Source: Candidatus Brockarchaeota archaeon (GTDB taxonomy: Archaea > Thermoproteota > EX4484-205 > DTQO01). Taken from it: a DNA stretch of 12,216 bases. The stretch covers positions 3,980 through 16,195 of the forward strand of contig JAFNJA010000033.1 in assembly GCA_017601265.1 (NCBI GenBank), in the 5' to 3' direction. The position numbers and the translations under genes were made by a program. How positions within the stretch are numbered: the first letter of the stretch is position 1; each line of letters starts with the position of its first letter. Shown in pieces: positions 1-6,566 of this stretch. Under the pieces are notes generated by a model. That model did not search any database and was not told the DNA's origin. It saw nothing but the letters and a program-made list of their open reading frames with translations.

Positions 1-481
1 TTACCGGAGTCATTTTCGTTCCAAGAAAGTCTGTCCTGCCTACTTCTCCTACGAAAAGCGTGTCGCCCGTGAATACCATAATGGCTTGATCTCCTGATTC
101 GGAATCATAGAGAGCGTAGCTGGTGCTATCTGGAGAATGACCGGGAGTGTGCAAGGCCCGAATTATTAACGATCCTACGGAGAACTCTTGGCCGTCCTTG
201 ATCGTTTCACCGTAGCCCCATTTCAGCCCGGGTCCATGGAGAATTCGCGCTCCGGTAACTTTAGCCAATTCCAAGGAGCCTATAACGTAATCTTCATTTC
301 TATGCGTTTCAAAAATGTATTTTACATTCGCTCCCCATCTTGTTGCGATTTCCAGATATATTTGACAATCTCTTCTGGGATCTATCACCGCGGCCTCGTT
401 CTTAGACCCCACAATGTAGGAGATGTGGGAAACGACCTCGGACTTTATGGTCTGAAACAACATTATGATCAGTCCATCCAT
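1..481 (-). CDS. ETHE1/glyoxalase II-like metallo-beta-lactamase-fold protein, C-terminus cut by window edge
   Basis: Reading the minus strand from ATG at 481 gives 160 uninterrupted residues that run off the window. Visible motifs are the N-terminal AAVIDPRRD (30-38), FETHRNEDY (57-65) at the place of the family's T-H-x-H-x-D-H, HTPGH (111-115), VFTGDTLF (136-143) and VGRTDF (147-152). This order matches ETHE1 persulfide dioxygenases and glyoxalase II. Two of the usual metal ligands are replaced (HxHxDH reads H60-R-N62-E-D64-Y65), while H60, H115 and D140, the positions equivalent to the mono-iron triad of ETHE1, are kept. A sulfur-oxidising or thioester-cleaving role is possible, but activity is uncertain. 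The ATG at 481 was chosen because a TATA-like box lies about 26 nt upstream; ATG at 463 is the alternative and gives a more typical N-terminus (MLFQTIKSE). Base composition is clearly AT-richer than the rest of the window. Many relatives carry a C-terminal rhodanese domain, which would lie outside the window. Confidence 0.85.
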   Translation of the reverse strand, partial: MDGLIIMLFQTIKSEVVSHISYIVGSKNEAAVIDPRRDCQIYLEIATRWGANVKYIFETHRNEDYVIGSLELAKVTGARILHGPGLKWGYGETIKDGQEFSVGSLIIRALHTPGHSPDSTSYALYDSESGDQAIMVFTGDTLFVGEVGRTDFLGTKMTPV

Positions 482-496
482 GCTAATCAAAAACAC

Positions 497-516
497 TATT
501 AATTAAATATTATCTT
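497..516 (-). promoter_or_regulatory. TATA-like promoter element for the ETHE1-like gene (leaderless)
   Basis: The minus strand carries the AT-rich stretch ATATTTAATT (510-501) inside a longer run of A and T between GC-rich flanks. Its centre is about 25-26 nt upstream of the ATG at 481, the distance expected between an archaeal TATA box and the transcription start. No Shine-Dalgarno motif precedes that ATG, which fits a leaderless mRNA. This is a visual call only. Confidence 0.5.
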
Positions 517-563
517 ACGTATGCCCCAGCGGATGCCCCGTTCTCGTCAAAGAGCCTGATGCA

Positions 564-740
564 TTACTTCATCGGTTCCTGCTTCGCGCCTTCTACGCCG
601 TTTATGGGATCGATGGCGGCAAGCTCCTCGGCCTCCGGATCGTAGGAGAGCTCGAGTTAGAAACCAGCGTCCGCCATGGTCATCCTACCGAGGAGAAGGC
701 GACCTGTCCGCATTTCGGGGAATTTGCCGAATCTGGCCAT
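564..740 (-). pseudogene. Small ORF interrupted by an in-frame TAA (candidate pseudogene)
   Basis: Starting 19 nt after the stop of the NimA-like gene, one minus-strand frame reads MARFGKFPEMRTGRLLLGR, then MTMADAGF, a TAA stop at 659-657, then in the same frame LELSYDPEAEELAAIDP, ending with QEPMK and a TAA at 566-564. Both halves look protein-like: the first is basic and hydrophobic, the second acidic. A single base change of the TAA (for example to TAC, Tyr) would restore a 58-residue protein. The purine-rich GGGGCGGGCGG before the ATG could act as a ribosome site. I do not recognise the family. Alternatives are a real 27-residue peptide from the first half, or a chance reading frame in GC-rich DNA. 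Position and strand suggest it was co-transcribed with the NimA-like gene. Confidence 0.35.
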
Positions 741-759
741 CCGCCCGCCCCGTCGGCCT

Positions 760-1245
760 TCATAGGGTCACTTCCTTCGATTTCTTCCCGCTCATGTACT
801 CAATATCGATCCTTCCTATGGTAGTTCCTTTCAGCCTCTCGGCGTCGATCCCCGCGATTAGTTCGCCCGGCTTTCGGTCCAGTTGTTTCATCATGCACTC
901 GATGGCCATGCGCTTCTCTTCGGGATTTTCGACGAAGGATACGGTGCCTTTGAAGTGGACGGAGGCATAGAGGTGGTCGCACTCGCCCTCCGCGTAACCA
1001 TGGTCCAACAGCGCTTGCCCCCACACGACGTTGTTCGACCTGATGTAGTCGAGCTTCTTGCCAACAGGGGCGCAGTGGAAGTAGAGGCAGTTACGGCCCT
1101 CATCGTAACCGTGGCTGAGGGAGACGAGGTACGGGACGTTGTCCTTCGACATGGCAATGGTTACGTATTTGGTGGCTTTCAATATTTTCCTGAGAACTCG
1201 CGCATCGGTAATCTCCTTGTCCTTCCGCCTAACGTGATATGGCAT
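760..1245 (-). CDS. NimA-like pyridoxamine 5'-phosphate oxidase-fold flavoprotein
   Basis: This 161-residue protein begins MPYHVRRKDKEIT, the typical start of the NimA (nitroimidazole-resistance) branch of the split-barrel PNPOx-like family. It continues with the strand NVPYLVSLSHGY (36-47), LYFHCAPVGKKLDYI (54-68), which lies where flavin is bound in relatives, and the C-terminal YASVHFKGTVSFVENPEEKR (93-112) leading to a helix. Length is normal. Proteins of this family bind FMN, F420 or haem and reduce or sequester small molecules in the cytoplasm; the substrate cannot be read from sequence. The start is the ATG at 1245; upstream lie a weak GGGGG ribosome-site candidate and AT-rich segments near 1261-1278 that could hold a promoter. 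It is divergent from the large surface protein gene. The stop overlaps an ATG (ATGA), and the interrupted small ORF follows on the same strand. Confidence 0.85.
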   Translation of the reverse strand: MPYHVRRKDKEITDARVLRKILKATKYVTIAMSKDNVPYLVSLSHGYDEGRNCLYFHCAPVGKKLDYIRSNNVVWGQALLDHGYAEGECDHLYASVHFKGTVSFVENPEEKRMAIECMMKQLDRKPGELIAGIDAERLKGTTIGRIDIEYMSGKKSKEVTL

Positions 1246-1440
1246 GGCGCCCCCTGCACAGTTATTTGGAGATTAACCTTTGGGATTGCTCCATCTGCGG
1301 AACGAGACCGAACCTGAGGTAAGGGGGTGATCGCGCTCCTTTCAATGGCCCTTGCCTGGCATTCCTAGTCCCGGCGCCCAGCAAGCGTCAGGAACTGTAA
1401 TGCTTAATTGCATCGTCGGCCGGTTTCCTTTGGAACGATC

Positions 1441-4400
1441 ATGAAGTTCGCGAGATTGCCTTGCTTGACGGCGATAATCATATTGCTCTCCCAACCATTC
1501 CAAAGCACGGGCCTTGCGGACATGGAACCCCTGACCGTATTTACCGGTGACGGGCTCTCGATCTCCTTCGCGAAGGACGGCGCTATCGAATCGATCGCGA
1601 TAGATGGCGTCGACCTTCCCGTCCCAAGCGATCGCCCCGAGCTCGGTGGTTTCTCCATGGGCGAGGTCAGGGGCTCCTACATCGACCTGTCGCCAAACCT
1701 GCTCCTCAATGGTGGATTCGAGACCTGGGACGGCCTGGCCGACGGCTGGAACGCCTACTTTTCGGGCTACTCGAGGGGCGCTGAGCCGCATGGCGGCAGC
1801 TCCTCGCTGAAGGCCTCCGCGACGGACGCCTCGATCGCGGCGGGCGGCTACCAGGTGGTGAGGTTCGGCGAGCTCCAGCCAGGCTGCAGGACGCTAAAGG
1901 TCTCGGGATGGAGCCGCGCGGAAGCGGTCTCTGGGATGGCGGATGACGATTACTCGATCTACGTTGACGTGACGTATGCCGACGGAAGCCACCTCTGGGG
2001 GCAGACGGCCAGGTTCGATGTTGGAACGCACGGCTGGCAGTACGCCCAGAAGATAATCGAGCTCGAGAAACCCGTCGCGGAGCTTTACGTTTACTGCCTC
2101 TTCCGCCACCACGCTGGGACGGCGTGGTTCGACGACATCTGCATCGTCGAGACATCGCAAGCTATCCCCCGCGTGGAAGGAAGGGTGGCTCGCCAGGATC
2201 GGGAGATCGTCGAGACTGCCGCGATGCAAGGCTCGAAGATCGGATTGGAGGCCAGGTTCAGGGGCATGGATAGGGCGATCAAGGTCGACGTCAACGCCAC
2301 GGACATGTCGGGCCTTGACCGCGCCCTCAGCCTCTCCTTCAGCCTCCCCCTGGATCTTACGGGGTGGATCTGGGGGAACGACATTAGCTCGCTGGAGAGG
2401 ATAAGCGAAGGCGGGCTTTACAGGAATAGCCAGCCTCTTGGAGAGGAGAGGTGGATCGCAACATACCCACTTGCATCGATCTCGAGCCCCGACGGGCGCC
2501 TCGGCCTAACCATTGCCGTGCCGATGGACCAGCCGAGGATCGTCGAGTTCCAGTACGGGCGCGGTGAGTTTTCCATCAAGTACGACTTCGCGACATCGGG
2601 CCTGACGAGGAACTTCCCCAACCGGGCCGCCTTCACCTTCTACATCTACAAGAACGACCTTCCGGATTGGGCCTTCAGGGGATCCCTGAAGAAGTACTAC
2701 GAGCTCTTCCCCCAATTCTTCGTCAAGCGCGCCGCCAAGGAGGGCATCTGGATGCCGTTCACGCCCATCAGCAGGGTGCGAAATCCCGAGGACTTCGGTT
2801 TCATGTTCCACGAAGGCGACTCCGACGTGCTTTACGATAACGCCCAAGGATATTACGCCTTCGTCTACATAGAACCTTGGGATTACTGGCTCGACATGGG
2901 GTCTTTTCCGAGGGAGCCGACGCCCGAGGAGGCGCTCTCCGCCCTCATGGGGGACGTCGACAGCGCGGACGCGTGGCGGCGCGAAAATGCCCGCTCAGTC
3001 ATAGTCTCTGGGCTCCACGACAGGGAGGGGCGGCTCCGCTTCAGGATCGTGAACGCCCCGTGGATAAGCGGGTCCGGCTGGTCGGCGCTCTTCCCCACGA
3101 ACACCGACCCGTCCCTGCCCGAAAACGAAACCTTTCACAACAAGGCGCACGTGACGTGGAGCTTGCAGCTTGATCCGGCTTTTCAGAGGGCCGAGTCCTC
3201 GGGGGGATCGCTCGACGGCGTCTACTTGGATTCGTTCCAGGGATACTTTCCGGACGCCGAGAATTTCAGGAGGGAACACTTCGCCAACGTCACGTTCCCC
3301 TTGCAATGGGATCAGCAGACCTACGAACCGGTCCTCTTGGACCTGTTCACGCACTATCCTTTGACCGAGGAGATCTCCGCAAGGATGCATGCCCAGGGCA
3401 AGCTCGTCATGGCGAACTCCATCGACAGGCTCTCCGCCTTTTTCGTCCACCTCGTCGACATAGCGGGGATAGAGGTAAACTGGTTTCCGGAAGGCCGTTA
3501 CGCGCCGGACTCGGACCAGATATTCAACTTCCGAAGGTCGATAATGTACCAGAAGCCCTACCTGCTCCTCATGAATACGGACTTCGATTACATGACCTAC
3601 GACTCCGTCGAAGCGTATTTCAAGCGCTGCGCCCACTACGCCGTCTTCCCGAGCATGTTCAGCGCCGACGCCTCGACGCATCCATATTGGGAGAACAGCG
3701 CCCTCTACGAGCGCGACAGGCCGCTCTTCAGGAAGTACATCCCGATAATCAAAGCTCTTTCGAAGGCGGGTTGGGAACCCGTCACGCACGCCCGCGTGGA
3801 GCCATCCGACCTTGGACTCGAGCGCTACGGCCCATCGGATGGGACGACGTACTTCTCGGTCCACAACCCAAGCTTGGTTGGGACGAAGAACTTCTCGCTC
3901 TCGATCTGTCCAAGCGCTCTGCCGAACTTGGAGGAGGGGGTGCGGATATTGGAAATGGTGGGGATGGAGGAGGTCGCGTTTACGGCGGGCCCGGATGGGC
4001 TCCGTCTTGAGGACGAGATCGCGCCGGGCGGCACGAAGGGCTACATGGTAAGAATCGGCCCCGGCCCGCTACCTTCCCAAATAACGGCCCAAGCTTCAAG
4101 GGAAACGGTAAACGAGGGGGAGCCGATCACGATATCGGGCCTCATATCGCCGCCCCCCGGCGTCTCGACGGTGGTGGTCACGTACGCCAGGCCAGATGGA
4201 ACCGAGGTACTGAGGAGGACGAACTGCACGGAATCGGGCGCCTTCATCGATACTTACTGCCCGGACATGGCCGGACTGTGGCATGCGACCGCCGAATGGG
4301 AAGGCAACGACGCGCTCCTGCCCTCCAAAAGCGATGCAGTTCAATTCGCCGTCGAGGCAGCCTTTCCCACAGCGATGGTGGCCCCCGTCATCGCGGTCGC

Positions 4401-4521
4401 AGCGGCAGGAGGCTTGTTCTACTTGAAGCGAAGATTTCGGAGATCGCGTACTAGTCGGACGGTCCAAACTCCGCCACCGCCCTCGGATCAAGGGACAAGG
4501 CGGCCTGAGGCCCGCTGCTAG
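1441..4521 (+). CDS. Large exported, membrane-anchored glycoside-hydrolase-like protein with carbohydrate-binding and Ig-like domains
   Basis: The 1026-residue protein starts MKFARLPCLTAIIILL, a Sec signal peptide; a TTG at 1408 in the same frame would only add 11 polar residues before it, so ATG 1441 is preferred. Domains by eye: a galactose-binding-like jelly roll at about 83-240 (begins NLLLNGGFETWDG, ends AWFDDICIVE, as in CBM4/9-type modules); a beta-rich segment at 245-420; a TIM-barrel-like region at about 430-805 with GVYLDSFQGY, where Asp597 sits like a catalytic acid, and IEVNWFPEG with Glu678; an Ig-like domain at about 878-970; a transmembrane helix at about 977-995; and a short, very basic, Pro-rich tail expected inside the cell. 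The role is probably cell-surface cleavage or binding of polysaccharide or glycoprotein glycan. I cannot assign a GH family, and the catalytic pair is inferred. The gene stands alone, divergent from the NimA-like gene and convergent with the esterase. Confidence 0.85.
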   Translation: MKFARLPCLTAIIILLSQPFQSTGLADMEPLTVFTGDGLSISFAKDGAIESIAIDGVDLPVPSDRPELGGFSMGEVRGSYIDLSPNLLLNGGFETWDGLADGWNAYFSGYSRGAEPHGGSSSLKASATDASIAAGGYQVVRFGELQPGCRTLKVSGWSRAEAVSGMADDDYSIYVDVTYADGSHLWGQTARFDVGTHGWQYAQKIIELEKPVAELYVYCLFRHHAGTAWFDDICIVETSQAIPRVEGRVARQDREIVETAAMQGSKIGLEARFRGMDRAIKVDVNATDMSGLDRALSLSFSLPLDLTGWIWGNDISSLERISEGGLYRNSQPLGEERWIATYPLASISSPDGRLGLTIAVPMDQPRIVEFQYGRGEFSIKYDFATSGLTRNFPNRAAFTFYIYKNDLPDWAFRGSLKKYYELFPQFFVKRAAKEGIWMPFTPISRVRNPEDFGFMFHEGDSDVLYDNAQGYYAFVYIEPWDYWLDMGSFPREPTPEEALSALMGDVDSADAWRRENARSVIVSGLHDREGRLRFRIVNAPWISGSGWSALFPTNTDPSLPENETFHNKAHVTWSLQLDPAFQRAESSGGSLDGVYLDSFQGYFPDAENFRREHFANVTFPLQWDQQTYEPVLLDLFTHYPLTEEISARMHAQGKLVMANSIDRLSAFFVHLVDIAGIEVNWFPEGRYAPDSDQIFNFRRSIMYQKPYLLLMNTDFDYMTYDSVEAYFKRCAHYAVFPSMFSADASTHPYWENSALYERDRPLFRKYIPIIKALSKAGWEPVTHARVEPSDLGLERYGPSDGTTYFSVHNPSLVGTKNFSLSICPSALPNLEEGVRILEMVGMEEVAFTAGPDGLRLEDEIAPGGTKGYMVRIGPGPLPSQITAQASRETVNEGEPITISGLISPPPGVSTVVVTYARPDGTEVLRRTNCTESGAFIDTYCPDMAGLWHATAEWEGNDALLPSKSDAVQFAVEAAFPTAMVAPVIAVAAAGGLFYLKRRFRRSRTSRTVQTPPPPSDQGTRRPEARC

Positions 4522-4594
4522 GATTCCCAAGATCTATTCGTCCCTGCTTTGGAGAAGCCCTTGAGAGTTAGTAATCCCGCGCTGGATGCGCGCA

Positions 4595-5371
4595 TCAGGC
4601 GCTCAGGGATTTGAAGAACCCGGCGGCCTCTTTGAAAAGGATGAGTTTGTCGAAATCCATCGTGGCCACGTGGCCCGAGTTCTCGAGCCAGAGCACCCGC
4701 TTGGCGCTCGACGACACTTTCCCGAAGATATAGTCCGCGTTGCCGGGAGGTACTACTCGGTCCTTCCTGGCCTGTGCTATGAGCATGGGCTGCCTTATCG
4801 AACCGAGCCCCTTCCTAACCTCCCTTATAAGATCCAGGAGCTCGGCGACGCAGGGGAGCGCTATCTTGTCGTAACGCTTCTTGTGTTCCCTCGTTACTGG
4901 GTTGTCGAGCGCGCCCTTGTCCAATATGTCATCGAGTTCGATGGAGTAATAGTCGGTGAAGCGCCTGATCAAGGGGAGCAGCAACCGCAACCTCCAATCT
5001 TGGAGGTATACGGGGGCGCATACCGGCACGAGCCCCTTGACCTCGGGGTGCGTTTCGCCCAAGTAAAGTGTCAGCGCGCCCCCCATAGAGAGCCCAGAGA
5101 CGAAGACGTTGTCGGCCCCCTCTTCTTGGAGCAGCCTCAGGCCTTCCTCGGCGCCCCTGATCCAGTCGGCCTTCCCCGTCTTGATCATCTCCTCCTTCGT
5201 CGTCCCGTGCCCGGGCAGCAGGGGCGCGTGCACCCTGAAACCTTGGCTTGCGAGGTACTCTCCAAACTCCCTCATCTCGTGGGGGAGCCCGGTGAACCCG
5301 TGTATCAAAAGCACGCCGTTCTTGCCCTCCCCGAGCAGGAATGGCTTTGCCGCCTCCGCGTATTCGGACAC
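4595..5371 (-). CDS. Est30-type carboxylesterase / monoacylglycerol lipase-like alpha/beta hydrolase
   Basis: A complete 258-residue cytoplasmic alpha/beta hydrolase. The catalytic triad can be read directly: Ser95 in GLSMGG (nucleophile elbow), Asp204 in ARKDRVVPP and His234 in NSGHV; the oxyanion-hole motif HGFTG is at 24-28. Spacing and length match the Geobacillus Est30 family (Ser, Asp, His at about 94, 193, 223 in roughly 247 residues), which hydrolyses short to medium acyl esters. The region 115-165 would be the small cap. The start is a GTG at 5371; upstream on the minus strand are AAAGGTG, a possible ribosome site about 10 nt away, and a TATA-like CTTAAATC near 5401-5409. The gene is convergent with the large surface protein, leaving a 73-nt gap. 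The 12-bp palindrome GATGCGCGCATC (4585-4596) overlaps its stop codon. Substrate unknown. Confidence 0.92.
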   Translation of the reverse strand: MSEYAEAAKPFLLGEGKNGVLLIHGFTGLPHEMREFGEYLASQGFRVHAPLLPGHGTTKEEMIKTGKADWIRGAEEGLRLLQEEGADNVFVSGLSMGGALTLYLGETHPEVKGLVPVCAPVYLQDWRLRLLLPLIRRFTDYYSIELDDILDKGALDNPVTREHKKRYDKIALPCVAELLDLIREVRKGLGSIRQPMLIAQARKDRVVPPGNADYIFGKVSSSAKRVLWLENSGHVATMDFDKLILFKEAAGFFKSLSA

Positions 5372-5660
5372 GCGCGATCAGCACCTTTTGCCGAGCGGGG
5401 AGATTTAAGGGCTTAGGCTACCCAAAGCTTCGGAAAGGTTTAGTGGGCCAGCACCGCCTGGTGCGGACGGACGGCGGGCGGTTTCCGAGGTCTGGTGCGC
5501 GTCTCGCGCTTGCGAGGCTCGCTAACAATCAGGCAAGGTGCCTATCCCCAAGCCGGAGGGAGGATCGGGGGCATTGCGCGTTTTCCTTCTATCGAAGCCG
5601 TTCCCGATAACCGATATTAGGCGGACTGAGCCCGGGTTCGTGCGAGAGTGAGTTAAAATC
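5372..5660. other. Divergent intergenic region with promoters and two small GC hairpins
   Basis: These 289 bases separate the esterase (leftward) from the TIM-barrel protein (rightward). No credible ORF, tRNA or known RNA was found. A TATA-like element near 5401-5409 probably serves the esterase, and AT-rich GATATTA at 5613-5619 may serve the rightward gene. Between them lie two perfect short hairpins: GCACC-GCCT-GGTGC (5451-5464) and CTCGC-GCTT-GCGAG (5503-5516). They could be part of an unrecognised structured RNA or operator, or could simply reflect GC-rich sequence. Confidence 0.4.
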
Positions 5661-6494
5661 GTGAGGTTGGGCGGGCCCGCGTTCAAGCATTCGGATCCGG
5701 CGAGTTGGGTTTCCTACTTGCGGAGCCGCGGTTACAGCGCGGCATTTTGCCCCGTTGGGAGCGGTTCGGACCGCTCCACGGTCCGGGCATACGTGGAGGC
5801 CGCGGAAGAATCGGGCATACTAATAGCGGAGGTTGGAGTGTGGAACAATCCCATAAGCCCGGACAGGGACGCCCGAATCGCCGCCATAAGGCGGTGCCAG
5901 GAACAATTGGCCTTGGCCGAAGACGTGGGCGCCAGGTGCTGCGTGAATATTTCGGGGTCGAGGGGAGGGAAATGGGACGGGCCGCACCCTGACAACCTCA
6001 GCAAAAGTACCTTCGACCTGGTCGTGGAAACAGTACAGGAGATAATAGACGCCGTCAAACCGGTGAAAACCTGCTACACGTTGGAGACGATGCCGTGGAC
6101 GTATCCCGATTCGGCCGACAGCTACCTTGAACTGATCAAAGCGGTCAACCGGAAGGAATTCGCTGTGCATTTCGATCCCGTGAACCTGGTCTGCAGCCCC
6201 CGGCGCTATTACTATAACGGCGGCCTCATACGCGATTTTTGCTCGAAACTAGGCCCTTACATAAAGAGCTGCCACGCGAAGGACGTAAGGATGCGGGAAG
6301 ATCTCCTGGTCCACCTGGAGGAGACGCGCCCAGGGCTTGGAGGACTGGATTACGGGGTTTACTTGGAAGAGCTGGGCAAGCTGGACCCGGACACGCCGCT
6401 GATGATCGAACACTTGGAAAGCGAGGAAGAGTACTCGATGGCCGCCAGCTACATCCGATCGGTCGCGGAGAAGGCGCGGGTAAGGATCAGGTGA
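5661..6494 (+). CDS. Xylose isomerase-like TIM-barrel protein (sugar epimerase/isomerase family)
   Basis: A complete 277-residue protein of the AP endonuclease 2 / xylose isomerase-like TIM-barrel family (Pfam PF01261 type). The four metal ligands expected of the sugar epimerases in this family are in place and order: Glu142 (LETMPW), Asp172 (HFDPVN), His205 (SCHAKD) and Glu250 (MIEHLE). Such enzymes isomerise or epimerise sugars or inositols with a divalent metal in the cytoplasm. N-terminal strands include GYSAAFCP (24-31) and ILIAEVGVWNNP (53-64). The start is GTG at 5661, preceded by the purine-rich GAGAGTGAG about 9 nt away; no ATG is available nearby. A hairpin follows directly after the TGA stop. 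The substrate is not visible. The carbohydrate theme of the nearby surface glycosidase-like and UlaG-like genes is suggestive, but they do not form an operon. Confidence 0.88.
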   Translation: MRLGGPAFKHSDPASWVSYLRSRGYSAAFCPVGSGSDRSTVRAYVEAAEESGILIAEVGVWNNPISPDRDARIAAIRRCQEQLALAEDVGARCCVNISGSRGGKWDGPHPDNLSKSTFDLVVETVQEIIDAVKPVKTCYTLETMPWTYPDSADSYLELIKAVNRKEFAVHFDPVNLVCSPRRYYYNGGLIRDFCSKLGPYIKSCHAKDVRMREDLLVHLEETRPGLGGLDYGVYLEELGKLDPDTPLMIEHLESEEEYSMAASYIRSVAEKARVRIR

Positions 6495-6530
6495 AGCGGC
6501 GCGAGCCAGTGCCGCGGCTTTCGCGCCGTT
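6495..6530. terminator. Inverted repeat between convergent genes, candidate bidirectional terminator
   Basis: Directly after the stop of the TIM-barrel gene, CGGCGCGA (6497-6504) pairs perfectly with TCGCGCCG (6521-6528). One G-T and one A-T pair extend the stem to 10 bp, with a 16-nt loop. It lies in the 72-nt gap between two convergent genes. There is no clear T-run, and archaeal termination usually relies on T-tracts, so this may be an mRNA 3'-end stabiliser rather than a terminator. Confidence 0.4.
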
Positions 6531-6566
6531 CGAGCCGCGCGCGGTCTAGATAGCCCCGCGGCCGGA

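Noticed and set aside
188..502. Plus-strand ORF of 104 codons
   Set aside because: It is antisense to the ETHE1-like gene, whose motifs are unmistakable on the minus strand.
1320..1370. GGTGATC followed by ATG at 1345, resembling a gene start
   Set aside because: The frame closes after seven codons, and nothing suggests a translated leader peptide.
1408..1440. TTG start adding 11 residues to the large surface protein
   Set aside because: It would place polar residues before an otherwise ideal signal peptide that starts at ATG 1441.
2995..3864. Minus-strand ORF of 289 codons inside the large surface protein gene
   Set aside because: No recognisable motif or ribosome site; it is a mirror frame of a GC-rich gene whose plus-strand protein has coherent domains.
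3306..4010. Plus-strand ORF of 234 codons overlapping the large surface protein
   Set aside because: Arg/Pro/Gly-rich low-information translation typical of an out-of-frame reading of GC-rich coding DNA.
4585..4596. 12-bp palindrome GATGCGCGCATC at the end of the esterase gene
   Set aside because: No loop for an RNA hairpin and no second copy seen; likely incidental in GC-rich sequence, although a protein-binding site cannot be excluded.
5628..5655. CCCGGGTTCG resembling a tRNA T-arm
   Set aside because: The flanks do not pair and no acceptor, D or anticodon arm could be built.
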